Made by a program: the position numbers and the translations under genes. Shown here in pieces: positions 10,983-22,123 of a stretch of DNA of 37,979 nucleotides. Every line of letters starts with the position of its first letter. Position 1 is the first letter of the stretch. A model generated the notes under the pieces. It did no database searches. It worked only from the letters and a program-made list of their open reading frames with translations, and was not told the DNA's origin. The stretch is from Gnetum montanum (Eukaryota > Streptophyta > Gnetopsida > Gnetales > Gnetaceae), in NCBI GenBank assembly GCA_015680685.1, contig MNCI01024321.1, positions 388,530 to 426,508 of the forward strand. Direction: 5' to 3'.

Positions 10983-11934
10983 ATGTTATGTATCGTATGC
11001 TTATGGAGAGATGTAGAATGATCTACCTTTTACATCTTAATTAATGGATGATTGTTTTTTGGGTGTTAGGAATTAACTACGAAGATGAAGACACAAAGCT
11101 ACTTGAAAGTAATGTTATCCTTCTAAGTAGATCGTAGACATTCACCTCAGGTGGGAAAGAACAATAATCAAAATAAATCACTCTAAATTTATTAGCATAT
11201 GAAGAAGATATTCTTGCCCAAAATTATATATTAATATAACAATATATAAACATGGAACTAGAAATGCCTTACTATATCTTGAAGAGATGTAAACATCTTT
11301 TTGATATGCTTTTCATGAGTTTTGAAAACTTGAAATAAGTAACCCAAGGTTAATAAATTTTCCTTTATAAAATTAAATAAATGCTAAATATTATACTCAT
11401 ACTTTATAAAAATGTATATAAATATTTTATCAAACAAACTGTTAATAAAAGAATTTATTTTAAGTTAAGCTTATGTAGAATCCCTAACAAGTCATCAACT
11501 ATTTGAATTATACATAAACTCATATAAGCCTCTAATTTAAAATAGTTTATGTAAGACATTTTCTATTGGAGAAAAGCTTTAGAGAATGTATATCTTGAAT
11601 TACTAGACCATCAACGTGCTTGTCAAAGTCTATGTAACTAATAAAGGTAATTTGAAGAGGAATTAAATGTCCTTCATTCAAATTACAAAAATAAAGTAGG
11701 ATGAATAGCATAGCATGGGTAAAGAAGAATGGGAATAGAAGAGATAATTGTAGGAACTTTTTGCAAGAGTGTAGTTTAAGAATGTAGAAGTCTTGGAACT
11801 GCAATTCTTTATCCTTGATATCTTTTCTCTTTCTTTCCTTTGATGCATTATGGTTCCTTCTTCTTTTAAACTTTCATCTTTTGCTAATGCTCTACCTTTC
11901 AAACTCTTATTTTTCACCTCCTTATCCCTTCATT
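10983..11934. other. AT-rich spacer, no gene recognised
   Basis: No motif-bearing frame is visible. The segment separates the 42-bp repeat from the left end of the minus-strand LTR. Its last five bases before the LTR edge (GTTAG, 11935-11939) are a candidate target duplication, but the matching copy was not located. Confidence 0.4.
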
Positions 11935-11939
11935 GTTAG

Positions 11940-12041
11940 TGAGCGATGAGGTACCCTTATGCCCAATCATATGAATCACAAAGCGCTCATGCGTGATCCA
12001 GTCAAATCCTGCAAACTTTATCGTTTCCGATGCACTAGTCC
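11940..12041 (-). mobile_element. Distal U5 end of minus-strand LTR (copy 2), severed by the chromovirus
   Basis: On the minus strand this segment has GGATCACGCATGAGCGCTTT, then a TTCATATGATTGGG-type stretch, then AAGGGTACCTCATCGCTCA. It parallels GGATCGCGCGTGTAACGCTC and the following GGGGTACCTCGCCACTTATCA at about 1990-2051 in copy 1. The rest of this LTR resumes at 24296, beyond the chromovirus. The plus-strand left edge begins TGAGCG at 11940, a TG terminus. Confidence 0.6.
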
Positions 12042-12046
12042 TTTAG
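12042..12046. repeat. Target-site duplication TTTAG, left copy
   Basis: TTTAG directly precedes the TG end of the 5' LTR and is repeated exactly after the CA end of the 3' LTR at 24296-24300. A 5-bp duplication is standard for Ty3/gypsy integration. Confidence 0.9.
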
Positions 12047-12554
12047 TGTAACGTCTCCTCCCTTGTTAAGGGTGGAAAGAATTGTAAACAATGTAATTAA
12101 CCTTCTAATGAAGGGGCACCTTGTTATGAGAAGTTATGACTATTCACGTATTCCTTGGAAAAGGGTTTGACCTATGCCATTTAAGTTGGGGTTAGAGGTC
12201 GTGCTAGGCATGGAGTTGTAGAGCCTAAAGAGGCAAGTAACAGAAGCCAGGTGAAGTGAGATAAAAAGGGACTGATCACCCCTTTGGTAGGATAACCTAA
12301 CCATGGTGGCAATGCTGAATTGCCTCTAAGGTTTAAGTAGCATAGGAAGACAACCCAAAAGGGTGTTACAATACTCTCTTCCATTAATATAGTTTTTCCA
12401 TTTTCCTTGCTTAGTTCTTCAATGCCAATTATTTATTTGCCAATTAATTCATTATTTGAGTATTTATAATATTTTTGGTATATTATCCATGAAAATAATG
12501 AATGTAATAAATTAAGTGTTCGTATTTTTACGACATCTAGGAACGGATGTCACA
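12047..12554 (+). repeat. 5' LTR of the chromovirus
   Basis: The 508-bp LTR runs from TGTAACGTC to GATGTCACA and aligns over its whole length with 23787-24295. Its termini form an imperfect inverted repeat (TGTAAC versus TGTGAC on the complement). Confidence 0.93.
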
Positions 12555-12556
12555 TT

Positions 12557-12568
12557 TGGTATCAAAGC
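12557..12568 (+). promoter_or_regulatory. Primer-binding site, initiator tRNA-Met type
   Basis: TGGTATCAAAGC lies two bases inside the 5' LTR. It matches the common plant Ty3/gypsy primer site TGGTATCAGAGC, complementary to the 3' end of initiator tRNA-Met, with one change (G to A). Confidence 0.85.
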
Positions 12569-12860
12569 AAACCACAATTCAGGAACCAAAGTGGAAGAAA
12601 AATATTATTTTATTATTTTTGTTTTCATAGAACACAAGTACATTTAGGCAAAATAATAATGTGGAGGAAAAATATTATTTTATTTTATTATTTTGTAATC
12701 AAGAGGAGTGAGAGAAAGTACATCTAAGTAACATATAGAAAAGGAAGAATAGGGGAAAGAAGTAGAATGGGAAAATAAAGAAAAGGCAACTGTAATTATT
12801 TGTTACAACTAAATGATTCAAGAAGATCTATAACTATCTTCAATCGAGATTCTCTTTCTT
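12569..12860. repeat. Start of the leader, with a duplicated AT-rich segment
   Basis: A segment reading GTGGAAGAAAAATATTATTT recurs as GTGGAGGAAAAATATTATTT, at about 12590 and about 12661. No coding signal is seen. A duplication just inside the primer site could mark an insertion edge of the foreign leader block. Confidence 0.5.
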
Positions 12861-14830
12861 CAGTAGTAGCATTTTCTTTGCTAAGCACTGCTTTACATCT
12901 AGCCAGTCCATCACATAACTATTTGATATATTCGATTGCACGTCTTGCTGTAGCTACTAATTCCTTTTTTCTTTGACGTTGAGTCTTCAACATATCCATT
13001 TGTATTGATCAATCATCAATGTCCCTTTGTCATTCCTTCTCCTTTCTCTATAAAAACAAAATTTAAATTATGAGTTGTGAACAAATCAACAAACAAAAAA
13101 GAGAAAAGTAAGAAAAAATATATATATTACCTGAAATCAATCATTGTCAATTTGAAGGAAAGGTGCACAAGTATCCAGATGGCGAGCATAACATCTTGCA
13201 CTTTCCAACTCTCTTAAGAGTTGCTCCATATTTTTTATAGCATCTCGAGCATCCTCAAAAATTGGATGCCAAGATGATGGAAGTTGAGCTTGTACTAAAT
13301 CATAATCTACCTTGAAATTGCATGATTGTGACTCCTGTAGATGATAGACATCCTCATAAACAAAATAATGTTTGTTGTCAGAGATTCGATGATTAATATG
13401 CCAAAGGAACACAAGTTTTTCTTTAGCAGCTGCCTTTATCTTTCCCATAGAATAAGAAAAAACTAGATATAGAGAAAGAAAAAACCACTGGAATAAATTC
13501 AAAAATTGTTGTTGGTGTTGCCTATGAAAGGGAACCTCTTCCAGGTGTCAAAGGAAAAGCAAGTATGAGTGGTAATCTAAGTGGTGGTGGAATATGAGTC
13601 TTTGCAGAAGTGGCACCTACATCAGCTCTATCCATCTCCTAGATAAAATCTTGTCACTCCATAGACCTCTGCAACAAACAAATTCTTTTTGATTAACATC
13701 ATACAAGAAAAAGAAGAAAGTATTCAAACCTTTAAATAATTAAAACCTACCTCTAGTTGCTTTCCCTTATCACGTATTGAATTGTGTTGAGTTAGTTGGG
13801 ATTGTTGTTGAGCCTATTGTTGGGTTGGTTGTCTCATAACTATTGGACCACCAGAACTTTGCCTAGTACATTGCCTCTGCAAAAAAAAAAAAAAAAAAAA
13901 AACAAACAAACTTATTACAAAAATAAAAAATATATAAAAATATAGATAAGATATTAAGCTAAGTAAATTATGTTTAAATATATACCTTGGGAGAAAAAAG
14001 TGCAACTTGTTCTTACAATTGAACCATACCAAAGGTCAAGGTACTTTAAATTTTTTTAACCTGTGCAACTTCAGCACTCTATGTTGGTTCATTTTGTAGC
14101 CTAGATTACACTATCAAATACATAAATATAAATATAATCAACAAACAAGGAAATAATAAAAAGATAAAAATGTCTTATCGATTTCCTCCTAACTCCGAGC
14201 TGGCTGTAAAGCCAGTTGACCTTTCTTGACACCCATAATCTTGCTCCTTATATCCCTCTCATCTTCAAGAAATTCAAGGCACAACCAAGGATTGTAATGA
14301 GTAAAACATTTTTTGGGATGATCATAACTTAGGATCATGCACATGATCAAAGGTATACAACATAGCGTATAGGATTTTGAAGGATTTTGTTGGGCAACAA
14401 TAATTTCAGTCATAGCAGTATACTAAGCAGATAAACAAGACCTTAACAAATCATAAACCCTACTAGTTATGGCACCATGAAGTGTAAAAATAGAATAAGA
14501 ACAAACATTGGATTGTTGTCTATACCATAGAAATTTACTACTGATAAATAAACATAAGTCAAAGTGAGCATCGTTAATGAAATCTTTATGAATAAATTGG
14601 TTTTTGCGAATGGCCGAATTAGTAAAACAATTGGATAATTTTGTCTTACAACAAGATTTAAATTGTTAAGAATAAGTTGAAGGAATTAAAGGATCCTCTC
14701 CTTGCTGAAAGCCTAAGACTACTTTAATATCAAGAGGAAGGATCGTCACCAGTTCAAAAACTAATTGAAAAATAGTACTTTTCATATCATCATACTACTC
14801 AAACCACTCCAAAAAATGCCTTTGCATTGG
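12861..14830 (-). pseudogene. Antisense multi-exon gene remnant in the chromovirus leader
   Basis: The minus strand shows a series of plant-like splice junctions with short AT-rich introns: 13048-13130 (83 bp, CAG/GTAAT to TATAG), 13669-13750 (82 bp, GAG/GTAGG to TTGCAG) and 13877-13985 (109 bp, AAG/GTATA to a T-run and GCAG). Another donor lies near 14059. The exon at 13131-13668 contains an open stretch (KLVFLWHINHR, ..QLPSSWHPIFEDARD..). The upstream stretch 14190-14830 reads in one frame across a few stops (..VFELVTILPLDIKVVLGFQ.., ..HPKKCFTHYNPWLCLEFLEDE..). The 13751-13876 exon is glutamine-rich. No family is recognised. It may be a captured host gene or a gene of a nested DNA transposon; in-frame stops show decay. 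A chromovirus leader is normally a few hundred bases, so this block is foreign to it. Confidence 0.5.
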
Positions 14831-15587
14831 GAAAGTTTAAAAATTGGAAAAACCAATAAATTAGCCAACCCAGAAGTGGTAAGAAACTAAAAACTATCCC
14901 TCCCAAGAAAGCTACGAATCCGATTAGAAGTAGTAAGGACATTATTTTGGTGTAAAAAAATATTATGCAATAAAGAGCTGCTACCTAAAGGAACGTAAGA
15001 TGAAGCTTAACGCTTAAGAACCATGAATTCTTTATAATAAAAAATCTTCAAGATTCTTTATTAATAATCTTTTACTAATATTAAGTTATAAGTAAATCAT
15101 CCTCCTTCGTATATTTATAATATAATCATAGAAATCTTAGTAAAAGCAAAGAGAAAGCATAACTTAAGATAACAAAAGATTTGATAAAAGTTAGTGTATA
15201 CTTTTTTTAAAAGAAAAAGGTAACGTTTAGTTTTTTTTTAAAGCTAACGTTTACTTTTTTGGATTTTATAATTTCTAGGTTCACTAAAGCAGAGTTATCT
15301 ACCTTCCAACTTGAAGTACTCTATAAGATGATTCAAACAGTACCAATTTCATCAAATCTAACTTATGATTTAGAATATACGATCATTCTCTATTTCCATG
15401 TAGTTTAAAATTAAACATTAGAAATATATATATATATATATATATATTATTTTTATTAAAAAAAATTAATAATAAAAAAATTTTAAACAAGGGATCTCAA
15501 GTTCAAACTTGAGCCTTGATTGCTAAATTAATATATATATTAAAATAAGGGGAGGGCTAAGGCTTGTAGTGAGGCCTACGACTAACC
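14831..15587. other. AT-rich leader sequence with a TA microsatellite
   Basis: No coding signal is seen. A run of alternating TA lies at about 15426-15447, followed by A/T-rich low-complexity sequence. A small GC-rich island starts at about 15548 and contains a short inverted repeat, TTGGGGAGCTAGCCCCCAA, near 15652. Confidence 0.5.
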
Positions 15588-15879
15588 ATGATAAGGCTAC
15601 GGTCAGGCCATAGCCAACCAACTACAAGGTCATTGCCCGTAAGTTTGGCCCTTGGGGAGCTAGCCCCCAAAAATGGGGTACAAGAAAAACCTATGCTGCT
15701 ACTGTTTTCCCCTATCGTCACCGCATCGTCGCTCACACCGTTGCTACCCACGCCCTACTATGCTATTGATATCATCGTTGTTTGTTGCTATCGCCATCTC
15801 TTGCATCCCTCCTTCCACCACACAACCACACATCACTTGCACCACGTAGCACCGCCATTGCCTGCAACTACGCACTACT

Positions 15880-16090
15880 TGCAACCACAAACATCATCAT
15901 TGGCTTCTTTCCACTGCCCATCACTACCTCCTGCATCGTTCATCACTACTTTCCAAGCTGCCCGTCACTACCTCCCATGCCACTTATCACCACCTTCCAT
16001 GTTGTCCATCATTGCCTCCTGCATTGCCCATTATCTCCTCCTACACAACCCATCACTGCCTCCTGTGTTGTCCGTCACCTGGCCACTACA
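15880..16090. repeat. Degenerate 22-24-bp minisatellite
   Basis: About eight units resembling CATCACTGCCTCCTGCATTG follow one another from near 15900 to 16080. The open plus-strand frame across it (15588-16121, rich in His, Pro, Leu and Ser) is explained by this low complexity and is not called a gene. A 16-bp perfect palindrome, TCCATCAATTGATGGA, lies just beyond at 16110-16125. Confidence 0.65.
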
Positions 16091-16730
16091 TAGACCTTGG
16101 AATGGGTCATCCATCAATTGATGGAAAAATCAAATTTTTTTTGACAATTGATGGGAATTTTGAAATTTTCATTAACTGACGAAAATTTTTCAAAAAAAAA
16201 AATTGTGCCCATCAATGTTAATTTAAATAGAATACGTGCTTAATTATTTACAAAAAATTCAAATTGGCATTATGGTAGTAATAGAAATAGAAATTTTTTC
16301 ATTAAGCACGCATAGCCTAGAGTAGAAATGGGATGGATGTCCTTTCATGAAGTCTCGAAAAATGTAAAAATTAAGAAAATTTAAAACAACTTTAACTTTT
16401 GAATCTGGAGTCTATTTTCAACCAAACAAACATTGATTCTAACAGATTTGAACCTTCCAAACTCAATGGAATGGTTAGATTTAGCTTTTGGGTTATAGAA
16501 AATTAGCTTTTAATTCATTAATTTAGGTCCCAAAAATAATTAAGATTTGATACTCGATGAGAAATCCATAATAGTTTCAACTTATTCCACAACTAACTAA
16601 ATGATTTCAAATCCTATAAAAAGGGCCATAGAGGCTAAGGATTCTCAACATACCTAATTTCTTCAACTTACTGATGTCCAGAACTCGAAGAGTAAATTGG
16701 AGAGAAATGAAAGCTTGAGTCAATGACCGA

Positions 16731-17764
16731 ATGAATGCCCTTGAAAATCAAATTAATGACATTAGGGATGTTCAAGAAGAACCTCGACACTTAAACAAAG
16801 GGTTTAGGACAGAGAGGAAAATTTTTTTTGAAGAAATTAAGAAATTGGCCCAACATTTAGAGGATAAATGGTCAAAAGTACAAGGAAAGACGGATTTCTT
16901 TGCAAACTCCATCATGCAATTAATCAACCATCTTATTCAACCTTCCAATCCTACCCATGATCTACCTAGAGAATGACATCAAGATCAACCTCCAATGAGG
17001 AACTCACAACAAATACAACCTCCACCTATTAATGGATAGGATACTAAAATCCATCTTGCAAACCATAGAACTGAAACTGAAGGTGAAGGATATGGGAATT
17101 GGCTTAATCCATCTAGAGAATCATTGTCACAAATTCATTCTAAGAAAGTAAAATTAGATCGTTATGATGAAGCCCCTAGATCCAGTGCTAAGGCAAAAGA
17201 TTGACTTGATATAATGAAAAATTACTTCGATATGTTGAATTTGTCAAGCCATGAATGTCTAGAAGTTATCTCCTTGTATTTAAGAGGACTTGCAACAACA
17301 TGGTGGAATGAACTGAGATCTCACGGTTTGATTACAAATTGGCTTAATTTTTGCAGAGATTTTAAATATAAATTTGTTCCCAATTCTTTCTCAAAAAGCG
17401 TAAAATGAGATTTGATTCCTTAAGGTTGGGAAAACGATCCGTAGATGATTACTACAAGGAATTTTTTCATCCTTTTTGGTATGTAAGTCACCGGGATGAG
17501 GGAGAATTAGCTTCAAAATTCATTGGAGGACTACATGCTCAATTACTTCTCCAAAAATAAGCCCATAATCCTCAAACTATTAATGAAGCATATAGAAATG
17601 CTAAGGATTATTAGAAATTGAAACATATACGAGTGACCCTTCGACAAGCAACTCTTTGACAAACCATTTTTCCACAAGCAATGGTAGAGGAAACACCAAC
17701 AAAAAAAGCTCAATTAGGATCTGGATGTTTCTTTTGTGGTGAAGATCATTTTAAATGAGATTGC
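16731..17764 (+). pseudogene. Chromovirus gag remnant with capsid domain and zinc knuckle
   Basis: The segment 16731-16976 is coiled-coil-like (..FEEIKKLAQHLEDKWSKVQ..). Around 17160-17408 the retrotransposon gag signature appears (LDRYDE.., ..LYLRGLATTWWNEL.., ..FKYKFVP..). The zinc knuckle at 17726-17764 reads CFFCGEDHFK, then a TGA stop, then DC. It has three instead of four residues between the second Cys and the His. Several stops separate these parts, so no Gag protein can be made. Confidence 0.85.
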
Positions 17765-17896
17765 TCAAAATTTTGATCAAAAATAGAAAGGACCAACCAA
17801 ATCAGAAATCAGAAACCAAATCCAAACATGAACAAATGAAAAATTCCAGCCACTACCACAATCATCAAGAATATATCTACATCAACTAAATTAGGT

Positions 17897-18202
17897 TTGT
17901 CAAAATTTCAATTTGCTTTACTGATTTTTAAAGGTTCAATTGAAGGTAAAAAAATTAAATTTTTGATTAATAATGGTGCTAGTGATAACTTTATTTCTCC
18001 AAAGTTAACTAATTTATTGAAATTAAGTCTATCATTCAAGAAAATTATTAAGATAGAACTAGCAAATGGAACAGCTATGAGCAAACATACCAGGTATGGA
18101 AAAATTACTTTACTTTGCAAAACATGCCTTTCATTGATGAGTTTTTTGAATTTAAACTAGGTGATATTGATGCAATTTTAGGAATGTCTTTCCTACAATA
18201 AT
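17897..18202 (+). pseudogene. Chromovirus aspartic protease remnant
   Basis: FLINNGASDNFISPKL corresponds to the retropepsin motif, normally Asp-Ser/Thr-Gly. Here the catalytic Asp is Asn and the next residue is also Asn (NNG). The usual second landmark follows as DIDAILGMSFLQ in another frame at about 18160-18200. After that the frame runs into the Penelope-like block, so protease and RT are about 2.5 kb apart. Confidence 0.82.
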
Positions 18203-18209
18203 GATGATT

Positions 18210-20640
18210 TCTTCTTCCACTCCCGTTGTCTTTGGGCAATCACCTTTGGTGTTTGTCCTAAGCAACCTCCAGATAAATCACCCTCCTCCCCCCCTTTGAG
18301 CAATTTGCACTACTGCCAAATCCCTTCACCCACCAAAATTTGGTATTATCTCACCAAAGGTTGCACCCCCTCCTCCCGAGGTTACAACACTCAACCATCA
18401 CCCATCACACATGCGCCGTAACTTTTGGTTGCCCGCCATCAACCAGACCACGTATGCTCGCTTGCTTTTTTTGCATAGAACTATTCGTGAAGTCGAAAAT
18501 CGAATTTCTAACTTCACAATCCACAATTTCTCTTCGCGAACTCTCACGGAAAGTGAAATTAAAGTTCTGGGTTAAGGGCTTAAGTTCATCCCAAGACCAC
18601 TTCCCATGGATCGTGGTTCCATCCTTAAAGAATTCATTGTGTTTGCAAGGCTTTTAAGACTTCAAAATTTCTTCAAGGATAAACCCGAAGAAGATTTCTC
18701 TTCTTCTTCACCATTTATCGTTGCAACCCATGTTGCTCGCATGAAACTCCAACACACTAGTAAATGGAATCCACCAATCAGCAGCTTGAACCTGGTTCTT
18801 GAGAATTGCATTCGTGATTGCCTCAAGTCCCTAGAAGTTGCACTTTCCTCCCTCGATTTTCATTGTCGGACTCTTCTACCTTGACGTCTTCTTAGAGCCC
18901 TTCATAAACTCCAAAAAGACTCCAACATCATCATCCTTCCGTGGACAAAAATCTTGGCATTTTTGTTTTGGATTCCTCCTGTTACTATGATGAACCTATC
19001 AGGCAACTATCTGATAGGGAGGTGTATTTGCATGTGGATTCTATTAATTGGGATGTTCTTCACTGTCATATTTTGGGGATCATTAATTGATTCCCCCAGG
19101 TTTTTAAAGATTTTAAGGATTCTCTACTTCAATGAAAGGCTCCTAAACCTTGCAATTTTTACCTTATCCCTAAAATCCACAAACCTGTTATGGTTGGCCG
19201 TCCTATTTGTTCTTACATGGGTTATGTTCTTAAACCCACTTCTCGCCTCCTCCACTTTTTTCTGTTCCCAATTTTATGCTCCCAACCTTATCACCTTCAA
19301 GATTCATCAGCCCTGAATTATGACCTCCATGCTAAGGTCCTCCTGGTCAACATCCTTTTGTTCACCTTTCCCCACTGATCATGGAATTGATGCTCTTAGA
19401 GATATGGTTGGAGCCTATTTTTTTGCAAATCCTTTTCCTTTGTAGAACTTGTACAACATTGTTATTTTTAAGCTAGTGTCATTAGTGCTTTGTGAGCACT
19501 ACTTGGAATTCAATGGAGTATAGTACAAACAGGTAAGAGCCATCGCAATGGGTAGCAACTTTGCTGTTTTCTACGGATGCCTCTTTCTGTGTCACTTGGA
19601 GAAGCAAGTCTTCGGTACTCCAGATTCCCATGATCTTTTGTATTTCAAATGATTCATTGATTATGTATTTGGCATCTGGAATGACTCCAAAGATTCCCTA
19701 GATCTCCTACTCTCCCGGTACTGTAATGTTTATCCTTCAATAAATATTACCCCTACCATCTTAGATTCTACAATTAATATCCTGGATGTCATCTTTTTCA
19801 AGGGTCCCCAATTTGTAAACACTGGTATTCTTTCTACCAAGTGTTACCAAAAGCCCTTGAATGCCTACCAATACATCCCTTTCTCCTCATGGCATCCGTT
19901 CCATCAGAAGAAAGCCTTTATCATTGTAGAATTAAAGAGATATTTTATCAGGGAATCATGCCTAGGTAGCCTTCAAATAATTTGGTGGAAACTCTTTCGA
20001 CGACTTTGAGCTTGTGGGTACCCTACTCAGGTACTATTCAAATGTTTTAAAACTATTTCTACTGCTTCACGACGATCACTTCTGGCCAGGCTCCATCAAA
20101 GAAATGATGTGCAAGTTAGGAAATGAACCCCTCTCATCTTCAAATTCGATTTTAGTTCTTCAACTAAGTCCCTAAACGTGAGGGCCCTACTAAACCCTAT
20201 ACTTGGTCAGCTCTACCAAAAAGATCCAACAGTTCAAAATGTCATTCCAGATGTGATCGCTTGCTAGCGAAATCCTAAAAAGCTGCACTCATTTCTTGTT
20301 CGACATCGGTTCAGGTCCAATGTCCCACCCCAACTTCTGCCAGAATGAGTGGGGCATGCTTAAAATTTTAGAATCCCCATATTCTTAAATTTTAAAGCTA
20401 GGACGATTATTTATTCTACACTTGATCATTTGGCTCCTTTGCTTATTGACTTTGTAGAAGCCAAAACATACTGAAGAGGGGTGAGACTCCTCGAAAATGT
20501 TTTGTGTTTAGCTTTTGTTAAGTTAATGACATTGTGAGCCTTTTCTTTTACCTCTTTACCTCTTTTCCATTTCAATTTCCTCTGCTTTTTCCATCTCTTT
20601 GATTCAGCCGCAGAAGATCTCGTTAAAATTTTTAGAACCC
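18210..20640 (+). mobile_element. Penelope-like reverse transcriptase remnant nested in chromovirus pol
   Basis: Read over several frames, the segment has the Penelope-like order: a basic N-terminal part near 18600; NIIILPWTK then, after a shift, KNLGIFVLDSSCYYDEPIRQ near 18920-19020; FYLIPKIHKP..GRPICS near 19155-19215; AMGSNFAVFYGCLF near 19550; FIDYVFGIW at 19653-19679; then NILDVIFFKG, QKPLNAYQYIPFSSWHP and LKRYFIRESC to about 19965, and a thumb-like end near 20290-20335. The catalytic FIDD is FIDY, with a stop just before it. No GIY-YIG endonuclease is recognised, so it is an endonuclease-lacking type or 3'-truncated. The right edge carries three AATTTTTAGAACCC-like tandem units (20627-20680). 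Edges are approximate. Penelope-like elements are known from some conifers and lycophytes. Confidence 0.8.
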
Positions 20641-20713
20641 CAAAAATTTTTAGAACCCTAGAATTTTTAGAATCACAACCATTGATGAAGTAGGAATAAC
20701 AAATAAAATTCAT

Positions 20714-22123
20714 ATGATAACTATTAAGCAAGCTAAAAGATTAGTCAAAAAAGGTACTATAATGTTGGTTGTTAAAGTAACCCAACCTCAGAAATTTTCA
20801 AGTGTTGAGATCCTGAATGAACTCAAGAAATATAAAGATTTAGTATTTGGTGAAACTAGAGAACTACCTCCAAAAAGAATTGTTGAACATGCCATTGATA
20901 TTTTTCCTAGTACACAACCTATCTCAAAAGCTTCTTATAGATTTTCTAATTTAGAATTAAGAGAATTAAAAGTACAATTAGATCAATTATTAGAAGAAGG
21001 AAAAATTAGACCTAGTGTATCACCTTAGGATGCACCAGTTTAATTTGTTAAAAATAAAGATGGTACACTAAGATTATGTATTGATTATAGAGCATTGAAT
21101 AAAATGACAATTAAAAATAATTATTCTTTACTAGAATTGATGATTTATTTGATCAACTTATCGGTGCATGTTATTTTTCAAATATTGATTTAAAATCATG
21201 TTATCACCAAATAAGGATTAAGGAGAAAGATATTGAAAAAACTACTTTTAGAACTAGATATGGATTATACGAATTTTTTGTGCTGCTGTTTGGATTAACT
21301 AATGCACCTACAACATTTATGGCATTAACGAATAATATTTTTTGTGAATATTGTGATCAATTTGTTAGAGTATTTATGGATGATATACTTGTTTATTCTA
21401 AATCAAGAGAAGCACATATCAAACATTTGAAAACTACAATGGAAATTCTTAAAGAATATCAATTAAAAGCTAAATTGAGTAAATGTGAACTCTTTAAGGA
21501 AGAAGCTTCATACTTAGGACATATAGTTTCTAAGAAAGGATTGCAAGTAGATCTAATAAAAATTAGTGCGATCCGGGATTGGCCTAAATTAAAAGATGTT
21601 ACAGCAGTTTGCAGTTTCTTAGGGTTAGCCAATTTTTATCAACGTTTCATTAAGATTATTCTACCTTGGTAGCCCCATTAACTGACCTTTTTCAGGAGAA
21701 ACGTGTGTTCAAATTTGATGAAAAATGTAGGGAATCTTTTCTTAGATTAAAGATGCTACTTACAACAACGTCTATTTTGAGAATTCTAGATAAAGATCTA
21801 CCATCTGAAGAATCCATGAATGCCTGTGGAATAAGAATCGGTGCAGTTCTTTCACAAGAAGATAAATTGGTGTGTTATGAATCTCATAAATTACAAGGAG
21901 TTGAGGTAAATTACTCAACCCATGATTTAGAATTATTAGTAATTATTCATGCTATGAAAGTTTGGAGATATTATCTTTGTAGCAAAAGGTTTGTACTAAA
22001 AACAAATCATAAAAGTCTAGAATATTTGCAAAGACAACCTATTTTGAATACTTGTTAAAGGTGATGGATAGAATTATTAGCAAAATATGATTTTGAAATC
22101 AAATATATTCCTAGCAAGAAAAA
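20714..22123 (+). pseudogene. Chromovirus reverse transcriptase and RNase H remnant
   Basis: The RT begins with a connection segment (..YKDLVFGETRELPPKR..) and runs through ..[32 protein letters not shown], the catalytic FMDDILVYS (Asp pair at 21379-21384, intact), YLGHIVS and FLGLANFYQRFI. Stops and shifts occur near 21028, 21140 and 21672. The RNase H follows in another frame (..ACGIRIGAVLSQEDK.., YSTHDLELLVIIHAMKVWRYYL, TNHKSLEYL). In RNase H the first catalytic Asp (normally in an Asp-Ala-Ser motif) is Asn in MNAC. The end (..KYIPSKKNVVANALSQ) fits the tether to integrase. Confidence 0.92.

Noticed and set aside
15588-16121. 177-codon open frame on the plus strand
   Set aside because: It is explained by a low-complexity CATCACTGCCTCC-type minisatellite; residues are almost only His, Pro, Leu, Ser and Thr.
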